DNA of 38,752 nt from contig CAKPCG010000017.1 in the NCBI GenBank assembly GCA_934141475.1, forward strand, positions 1 to 38,752, written 5' to 3'. The notes under the pieces were generated by a model that was not told where the DNA came from, did not search any database, and saw nothing but the letters and a program-made list of their open reading frames with translations. Below are positions 34,631-38,752 of the stretch, piece after piece (within the stretch, counting starts at the first letter, position 1; each line of letters opens with the position of its first letter). The position numbers and the translations under genes are program-made. This DNA is from an uncultured Clostridia bacterium (GTDB lineage Bacteria; Bacillota; Clostridia; TANB77; CAG-508).

Positions 34631-36070
34631 ATGAAACAAATAAATGGAACAATGATACAATATTTTGAATGGTATTTAGACTTACCAGAAGGATTATGGA
34701 ACAAAATAAAAGAAGATGCACCAAAACTTGCAGATTTAGGAATAACATCGGTTTGGTTACCACCTGCATATAAAGGAATAAATGGAAAAAACGAAGTAGG
34801 GTATGGAGTATACGATTTATATGATTTAGGAGAATTTAATCAAAAGGGAAGCATACCAACTAAATATGGAACAAAAGACGAATATTTAAGAGCAATAGAA
34901 AGCTTAAAACAAAATGGAATTAATGTATATGCAGATATTGTATTAAACCATAAAATGGGAGCAGATAAAGAACAAGATATATTAGCCAATAAATGCGAAT
35001 GGGCAGATCATAATAAAGAAGGAGACATAGAAAAAATAAAAGCAGCAACAAAATATACATTTCCAGAAAGACACAACAAATACTCAGATTTTGAATGGAA
35101 TTGGACTCACTTTACAGGAATTGACGTAAATAGTGCTACAGGAGAAGTTGCAATTTTTAAGTTTAAAGACAAAAAATGGACTCAAAGTGTAGACAATGAG
35201 TTTGCAAACTTTGACTATTTAATGGGAGCAGATTTAGATTTTTCAAACAAAGAAGTTGTAGAAGAATGCAAAAAATGGGGATTATGGTATCAAAAAATGA
35301 CAAGAGTAGATGGATTTAGACTTGATGCAGTAAAACATATAGATTCACAATTTTATAAAGAATGGGTTACATATTTAAGAGAAAAAACACAAAAGGAACT
35401 ATTTACTGTTGGAGAATATTGGTCTACAGATGTTAGAAAACTTCACAAATATTTAACAGAGGTAGATGGAATAATATCATTATTTGATGTACCTTTACAC
35501 AATAACTTTTACAATGCATCAGTTAATCCTAATTTTGACATGAGAAAATTATTAGACAATACATTGGTAAAAGAAAATCCATGTAAAGCAGTAACATTTG
35601 TAGATAATCATGATACACAGCCTGGGCAAGCTCTTCAAAGCTTTGTATCTTCATGGATGAAACAACTTGCATATGCAACAATTTTACTTAGAAACGATGG
35701 TTATCCTTGTGTATTTTATGGTGATTTATATGGAATACCACATTCAGATATAAAACCAGTAGAAATGATAAAAACATTATTAGTATTAAGAAAATTAAAA
35801 GCTTATGGTAGACAGCATGATTATTTTGATCATCAAAATGTTATAGGATGGACAAGAGAAGGAGACAATAGGCATTTAGATTCAGGCCTTGCTGTAGTTG
35901 CATCAAATTCATTTGATGCAGAAAAAAGAATGTATGTGGGAACAAGTTTTGCGGGAGAAAAATTTATAGACTGTTTAGACAATTGTTCTGATATAATTAC
36001 AATTGATAGTGAAGGCTGTGGAGTATTTAAAACCAAAGGTAAAAGTTGTTCAATTTGGGTAAGAAAATAA
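34631..36070 (+). CDS. Cytoplasmic alpha-amylase (GH13)
   Basis: Alpha-amylase of 479 residues acting on alpha-1,4-glucans such as starch fragments or glycogen. It lacks a signal peptide, beginning MKQINGTMIQYFEWYL, so it acts inside the cell, as for the GH13_5-type cytoplasmic enzymes. The (beta/alpha)8 barrel motifs are present: ADIVLNHKMGAD (region I), GFRLDAVKH with the nucleophile D232 (region II), the general acid E262 in VGEYWS (region III) and VDNHDTQP with D328 (region IV). The C-terminal beta domain ends at SCSIWVRK. Length is normal. The ribosome binding site is AAAGGAGA. No in-frame CGG. Confidence 0.95.
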   Translation: MKQINGTMIQYFEWYLDLPEGLWNKIKEDAPKLADLGITSVWLPPAYKGINGKNEVGYGVYDLYDLGEFNQKGSIPTKYGTKDEYLRAIESLKQNGINVYADIVLNHKMGADKEQDILANKCEWADHNKEGDIEKIKAATKYTFPERHNKYSDFEWNWTHFTGIDVNSATGEVAIFKFKDKKWTQSVDNEFANFDYLMGADLDFSNKEVVEECKKWGLWYQKMTRVDGFRLDAVKHIDSQFYKEWVTYLREKTQKELFTVGEYWSTDVRKLHKYLTEVDGIISLFDVPLHNNFYNASVNPNFDMRKLLDNTLVKENPCKAVTFVDNHDTQPGQALQSFVSSWMKQLAYATILLRNDGYPCVFYGDLYGIPHSDIKPVEMIKTLLVLRKLKAYGRQHDYFDHQNVIGWTREGDNRHLDSGLAVVASNSFDAEKRMYVGTSFAGEKFIDCLDNCSDIITIDSEGCGVFKTKGKSCSIWVRK

Positions 36071-36095
36071 ATTATTTAGAGAGGTATCTATATTT

Positions 36096-36716
36096 ATGTA
36101 TCAAACAATTATAGAAAATGCAACATATGAAATAGTAGAAAAAAAATCAAAATTTATTGCTAACTTTATATATGTAAAAAGTAAAGATGATGCAGAAGAA
36201 AAAATCAAAGAAATAAAAAAGAAGTATTTTGATGCTAGGCACAATTGTTTTGCATACAGAGTATTAGAAAACCAAAACGTATATGAAAAATCAAGTGATG
36301 ACGGAGAACCATCAGGAACAGCTGGTGCTCCAATGCTTAATATTTTACAAAAAAATAGATTATGTAATGTACTTATAGTTGTAACAAGATATTTTGGAGG
36401 AATTTTACTGGGAACAGGTGGTCTTGTTAGATGTTATTCAGGTTCCACAATTGGAGCTATAGAAAACAGTAATAAAATAGAAATTGAACCAGGAATAGAA
36501 TATAATATTAGTATAGATTACCAAGACTTTCAAAGTGTACAATATTATTGCAAAAAAAATAATATAAATATTATAGAAGCAAAATATGAAGAAGACGTAA
36601 AATGCCTAATAGAAATGAAATTAGATATTAAAGAGAGATTTATAAAAGATATACAAGATAGAAAAGTAAATATAAAAGAATATGAAGAAGGCAAATCAAA
36701 ATATGTAAAAATTTAA
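36096..36716 (+). CDS. yigZ: YigZ/IMPACT family protein
   Basis: Protein of 206 residues of the UPF0029/IMPACT family, cytoplasmic and of uncertain biochemical role; structural relatives bind nucleic acid or ribosomes. The signature is intact: KKSKFIA near the N-terminus, DARHNCFAY, SDDGEPSGTAGAPML and VTRYFGGILLGTGGLVR. The C-terminal ~75 residues form the small ferredoxin-like domain. It follows the amylase gene by 25 nt with a weak GAGAGG site. No in-frame CGG. Confidence 0.94.
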   Translation: MYQTIIENATYEIVEKKSKFIANFIYVKSKDDAEEKIKEIKKKYFDARHNCFAYRVLENQNVYEKSSDDGEPSGTAGAPMLNILQKNRLCNVLIVVTRYFGGILLGTGGLVRCYSGSTIGAIENSNKIEIEPGIEYNISIDYQDFQSVQYYCKKNNINIIEAKYEEDVKCLIEMKLDIKERFIKDIQDRKVNIKEYEEGKSKYVKI

Positions 36717-36805
36717 AACTTCTAAAATTAAATTGTAAATAGCCATATAAAAAAGTTACATTATTAATAAATAAAATAAAAAATGGAAAAAATTACCAAA
36801 AACTA

Positions 36806-36834
36806 TTGCAAAATTCCAAACCATGTAATATAAT
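36806..36834 (+). promoter_or_regulatory. Promoter of spo0A
   Basis: TTGCAA (36806-36811) and TATAAT (36829-36834) with a 17-bp spacer, 51 bp upstream of the GTG start. Confidence 0.7.
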
Positions 36835-36836
36835 AC

Positions 36837-36859
36837 AAATTGTAAAAATTTTACAATTT
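36837..36859 (+). promoter_or_regulatory. Perfect 11-bp inverted repeat at the spo0A transcription start
   Basis: AAATTGTAAAA (36837-36847) and TTTTACAATTT (36849-36859) are exact reverse complements around one A. It begins 2 bp after the -10 box and so covers the expected start point. A repressor operator or a 5' mRNA hairpin is likely; no 0A box (TGTCGAA) was seen nearby. Confidence 0.6.
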
Positions 36860-36884
36860 AAATTATATTTAGGAGGATAAAGCT

Positions 36885-37700
36885 GTGAAAGAAAAAATAA
36901 CAGTATTAATTGCAGATGACAATCAAGAATTTAGCAGAACACTTGCGACATATCTTAAAAATGAAGAAGATATGGAAATTATTGGAATTGCAAAAGATGG
37001 ATTAGAAGCAATAGATATTGTAAAAGAAAAAGCACCAGATGTAGCAATTTTAGACGTTATAATGCCTCACTTAGATGGACTTGGAGTATTAGAAAAAGTA
37101 AATAATAGCAGTAATTTAGATAAAAAACCAATATGTATTATGTTATCAGCTGTAGGTCAAGACAAAATAACGCAAAAGGCGATAAGCCTAGGAGCGGAAT
37201 ATTATGTGGTAAAACCATTTGATATTGAACTTTTAATTCAAAGAATTCGAGAAATTAAAAACTTTAAGCCAAGTAATACAAGAAACTTTATTGTAAAAGA
37301 AAGCAAAAGAACACCTTATATAAACGTAACGAGTTCAAAAGCTGAAGACAATTTAGAAGCACTTGTTACAAATATAATCCATGGTGTGGGAGTTCCTGCA
37401 CATATAAAAGGGTATCAGTACTTAAGAGAAGCTATTATTATGGTTGTAAATGACATAGATGTTATAAATCAAATTACAAAGAGTTTATACCCACAAATTG
37501 CTCAAAAATTTGAGACAACACCATCAAGAGTAGAACGTGCAATACGTCATGCAATTGAAGTTGCGTGGGGTAGAGGGGAAGTTGATTTGATGGAAAATAT
37601 TTTTGGGTATACTGTTTCTGCAAGTAAGGGAAAGCCTACCAACAGCGAATTTATTGCGATGATTGCTGATAAGTTGAGGCTTGAACTTAAGAGTGCGTAA
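36885..37700 (+). CDS. spo0A: Sporulation response regulator Spo0A
   Basis: Master regulator of entry into sporulation, 271 residues, full length. The receiver domain (1-125) has the acidic pair D11-D12, the phosphorylation site D57 in AILDVIMP, a conserved Ser in MLSAVG and the lysine in VVKPFD. The DNA-binding domain (from about 155) has the family signature IIHGVGVPAHIKGYQYLREAI, in pieces, and SRVERAIRHAIEVAWGRG, the recognition helix. The start is GTG with TAGGAGGATAA upstream. The gene has its own promoter with an inverted repeat. Presence of Spo0A and YlbJ suggests a spore-forming lineage. No in-frame CGG. Confidence 0.97.
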   Translation: MKEKITVLIADDNQEFSRTLATYLKNEEDMEIIGIAKDGLEAIDIVKEKAPDVAILDVIMPHLDGLGVLEKVNNSSNLDKKPICIMLSAVGQDKITQKAISLGAEYYVVKPFDIELLIQRIREIKNFKPSNTRNFIVKESKRTPYINVTSSKAEDNLEALVTNIIHGVGVPAHIKGYQYLREAIIMVVNDIDVINQITKSLYPQIAQKFETTPSRVERAIRHAIEVAWGRGEVDLMENIFGYTVSASKGKPTNSEFIAMIADKLRLELKSA

Positions 37701-37858
37701 AAATTGTGAAAGGCTTGAAGGAAGCGGAGTACAGAAAAAATAAAATACCAATAAATAAAAATTGGTTGCACTATTTTAATGTGGGTGCAGTGGAAAATCC
37801 GCGAGTAATGCAATAAATCAAAATGGACAAATGCAATAAACTTTGAAAGTTTATTGGG

Positions 37859-37911
37859 TAACCTCCTTGAATGTTTGTTTGTAAAAAAACAAATATTGGA
37901 GGTTATTTTTT
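37859..37911 (+). promoter_or_regulatory. Hairpin sequestering the ribosome binding site of the 37912 ORF (or terminator)
   Basis: TAACCTCC (37859-37866) pairs with GGAGGTTA (37898-37905). An inner stem AATGTTTGTTT / AAACAAATATT extends it to about 19 bp. The GGAGG is the ribosome binding site for the ATG at 37912. Six T residues follow, so the same structure is also a good terminator. Conditional expression is likely. Confidence 0.7.
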
Positions 37912-38046
37912 ATGGAAAGAATTGATTTTGAAATTGATGACTTTATGAACAATTGTGATTACAAGATTTTAAACAATTCACAAAAGACAATAGTGTTATG
38001 TGAAAATACAGTTACACAACTAAAAAACGAAACAATAAACATATAA
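37912..38046 (+). CDS. 44-residue acidic ORF, unrecognised
   Basis: ORF of 44 codons that starts MERIDFEIDDFMNN and ends KNETINI. No membrane segment or motif was recognised. Its GGAGG ribosome binding site is inside the long hairpin at 37859-37905, and a clear terminator follows (38052-38081), which argues for a real small transcription unit. It lies directly upstream of the candidate toxin gene. Function unknown. Confidence 0.55.
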   Translation: MERIDFEIDDFMNNCDYKILNNSQKTIVLCENTVTQLKNETINI

Positions 38047-38051
38047 AGTCT

Positions 38052-38084
38052 AAAGGCAGTAGACAAAAAATCTACTGCTTTAAT
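38052..38084 (+). terminator. Intrinsic terminator after the 44-residue ORF
   Basis: CAGTAGA (38057-38063) pairs with TCTACTG (38071-38077), extended by AAAG/CTTT around one bulged G. Confidence 0.75.
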
Positions 38085-38137
38085 TAAAATATAAAAAGTT
38101 TGTTCTGTTCGCTAGACAAACCTAAAAAAATATACTA

Positions 38138-38218
38138 TCCTATTAAGCATAGGAAATGAGATAAAAGCAGATGTGTGTGTTGCCTCTAAACCTCAACAAA
38201 AGTTGAGAGTAAGGAGGT
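38138..38218 (+). promoter_or_regulatory. Structured leader of the 35-residue membrane peptide
   Basis: Two hairpins, TCCTAT/ATAGGA (38138-38154) and CTCAAC/GTTGAG (38192-38207), precede the AAGGAGGTGG ribosome binding site. ACCTC at 38190-38194 can also pair with the GAGGT of that site, which would block translation. A TATACT-like -10 box lies at about 38131-38136, with only a weak -35. Confidence 0.45.
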
Positions 38219-38226
38219 GGTCGCTT

Positions 38227-38334
38227 ATGGTAAATTTTTTACTATTCCTAATCATAGGATTTATGTTTTCAATAGCCATAAATGTCGCCTTGTTGTGTAT
38301 TATATACATAATGTGGACTGACAAACAGATATAA
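38227..38334 (+). CDS. 35-residue hydrophobic peptide, candidate type I toxin
   Basis: ORF of 35 codons, MVNFLLFLIIGFMFSIAIN... with one membrane helix covering about residues 3-29 and a polar end (WTDKQI). A strong AAGGAGGTGG site precedes the ATG. Size, composition, structured 5' leader and a convergent antisense promoter downstream (38425-38453) match the layout of Firmicutes type I toxins such as TxpA and BsrG. No sequence-family match is claimed. It could also be a harmless small membrane protein. Confidence 0.65.
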   Translation: MVNFLLFLIIGFMFSIAINVALLCIIYIMWTDKQI

Positions 38335-38418
38335 AAATACACCACATACGCTTTCGCAGAGCTAGTGGTGTATAACTAATTTTTTAGGTAACACACATTT
38401 TCTGTGTTCTCATTTTCT
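38330..38418 (-). ncRNA. Predicted antisense RNA, candidate type I antitoxin
   Basis: A consensus minus-strand promoter (38425-38453) would start a transcript near 38418. It would run toward the toxin gene and end at the 38337-38373 hairpin, which on this strand is followed by TTTTT. The resulting RNA of about 85-90 nt would be complementary to the 3' untranslated region of the peptide mRNA. This is inferred from the promoter and terminator only. Confidence 0.5.
38337..38373. terminator. Bidirectional terminator between toxin candidate and antisense RNA
   Basis: ATACACCAC (38337-38345) pairs with GTGGTGTAT (38365-38373). T runs follow on the minus strand at once and on the plus strand at about 38380-38385. 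Confidence 0.75.
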
Positions 38419-38424
38419 ACCTAT

Positions 38425-38453
38425 ATTATATATACATATTTACAAAATGTCAA
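38425..38453 (-). promoter_or_regulatory. Consensus promoter facing the 35-residue ORF
   Basis: On the minus strand TTGACA (38453-38448) and TATAAT (38430-38425) have a 17-bp spacer, a perfect sigma-A consensus. No ORF with a ribosome binding site follows on this strand. Confidence 0.8.
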
Positions 38454-38503
38454 ATGAAACAAAAATTTTATAAAAGCCAAAATGATGAGAAAATTTTCTG
38501 ATT

Positions 38504-38538
38504 GGGGACGGTTCCTTTTTCAAAAAAGAACCGTCCCC
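38504..38538. repeat. Perfect GC-rich palindrome, likely terminator of the ylbJ paralog
   Basis: GGGGACGGTTC (38504-38514) and GAACCGTCCCC (38528-38538) are exact reverse complements around a T/A-rich loop. It is far more GC-rich than its surroundings. It sits 20 bp beyond the stop of the minus-strand ylbJ-like gene, so it may end that transcript; similar GGGGACGG palindromes are scattered in other clostridial genomes (from memory). Confidence 0.65.
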
Positions 38539-38557
38539 ATTTCAAAATTAGAAAAAT

Positions 38558-38752
38558 TCACAAATTAAAGTTAAAAATAGGAAAAATACTAATAATCAAA
38601 AAAGTATAAAACCCAGCAAAAACTCCATGTAAAATTTTCCCAATAACATAAGGTTTAATAGATAAATCAGACTTAGAGACAATACTAAAAACTTGTAGCA
38701 AAACAGAAAGTCCACCAAAGCCAAGTAAGATAGCTGTAACAATTATGTTTAA
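38558..38752 (-). CDS. Second YlbJ-like membrane protein, C-terminal part (start outside window)
   Basis: The last 65 codons of a paralog of the 5972-7030 gene. It reads L-N-I-I-V-T-A-I-L-L-G-F-G-G-L-S, then VLLQVFSIVSKSDLSIKPYV, and ends F-N-F-N-L-stop. The first gene has LLGIGGISVFLQVFSIVAKS and the same N-F-N-L end, so the two are close relatives. Two hydrophobic helices are visible. No in-frame CGG occurs in this part. The gene continues beyond the window. Confidence 0.88.
   Translation of the reverse strand, partial: LNIIVTAILLGFGGLSVLLQVFSIVSKSDLSIKPYVIGKILHGVFAGFYTFLIISIFPIFNFNL

Noticed and set aside
37808..37855. ATGCAATAAA direct repeats and the AATAAACTT palindrome upstream of the 44-residue ORF
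   Set aside because: They are short and AT-rich, so chance occurrence is likely; no clear attachment site or operator could be defined.

Overview
The window is a 38.75 kb piece of a very AT-rich, low-GC Gram-positive genome. Spo0A, two YlbJ-type sporulation membrane proteins, a T-box-controlled valS, an oxygen-independent ribonucleotide reductase relative and a complete V-type ATPase operon point to an anaerobic, spore-forming-lineage clostridium, probably uncultured and gut-associated (inference). Codons are strongly A/T-ended. Most genes are housekeeping; a cell-surface block lies in the middle and small regulated ORFs lie at the right end.

The main discovery concerns translation. Six genes look broken by single +1 frameshifts: a YtqA/YhcC-type radical SAM protein, ylbJ (three times), a pilin-like beta-helix surface protein, a cellulose-synthase-like glycosyltransferase (twice), peptidyl-tRNA hydrolase, and a Crp/Fnr regulator. 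All nine breaks have the same form: an in-frame CGG followed by any base, where reading the four bases CGGN as one codon restores the full protein. The restored position is one where the family carries glycine (the GYPxGAK motif of YlbJ, PGK of Pth, TEDxxTG of the glycosyltransferase, AGIT of the pilin, GxKIH of the radical SAM protein). My hand census of CGG on coding strands found about 45 out-of-frame occurrences in intact genes and ten in-frame ones: these nine plus one in a small gene at 33427-33645. No other gene here uses CGG as arginine. The simplest reading is that CGGN is decoded as a quadruplet glycine codon, or that an unassigned CGG forces a +1 shift onto GGN. One of the genes, pth, is normally essential. 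A systematic sequencing artefact cannot be excluded without reads.

Layout. 1-558: 3' end of enolase. 566-3495: T-box leader and valS. 3598-10793 (minus strand): radical SAM protein, an unrecognised coiled-coil protein, ylbJ, a class A penicillin-binding protein, and a secreted bactofilin-like membrane protein. 10927-11946: rlmN. 12005-20441: V-ATPase operon in the order F-like stalk, C, I, K, G, E, A, B, D. 20491-25911: pilin-like beta-helix protein, glycosyltransferase 2, and GH5 glycanase. 25979-28040: small membrane protein, rpmE, flippase. 28054-30482: pth, an RNase G/E relative, and the convergent Crp/Fnr gene. 30640-33290: truncated NrdD-like protein and phosphofructokinase. 33427-36716: small unknown gene, TtcA-like protein, cytoplasmic alpha-amylase, YigZ. 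36885-37700: spo0A. 37859-38453: two tiny ORFs with structured leaders, the second with a convergent consensus promoter as in type I toxin-antitoxin loci. 38558-38752: 3' end of a second ylbJ-like gene.

How the genes fit together: the V-ATPase operon encodes one rotary complex that couples ATP to H+ or Na+ movement. Enolase, phosphofructokinase and amylase indicate fermentative carbohydrate use. The glycosyltransferase, the GH5 enzyme (4-nt overlap) and the flippase suggest surface glycan production. No CRISPR array, insertion sequence, tRNA or rRNA gene was seen.
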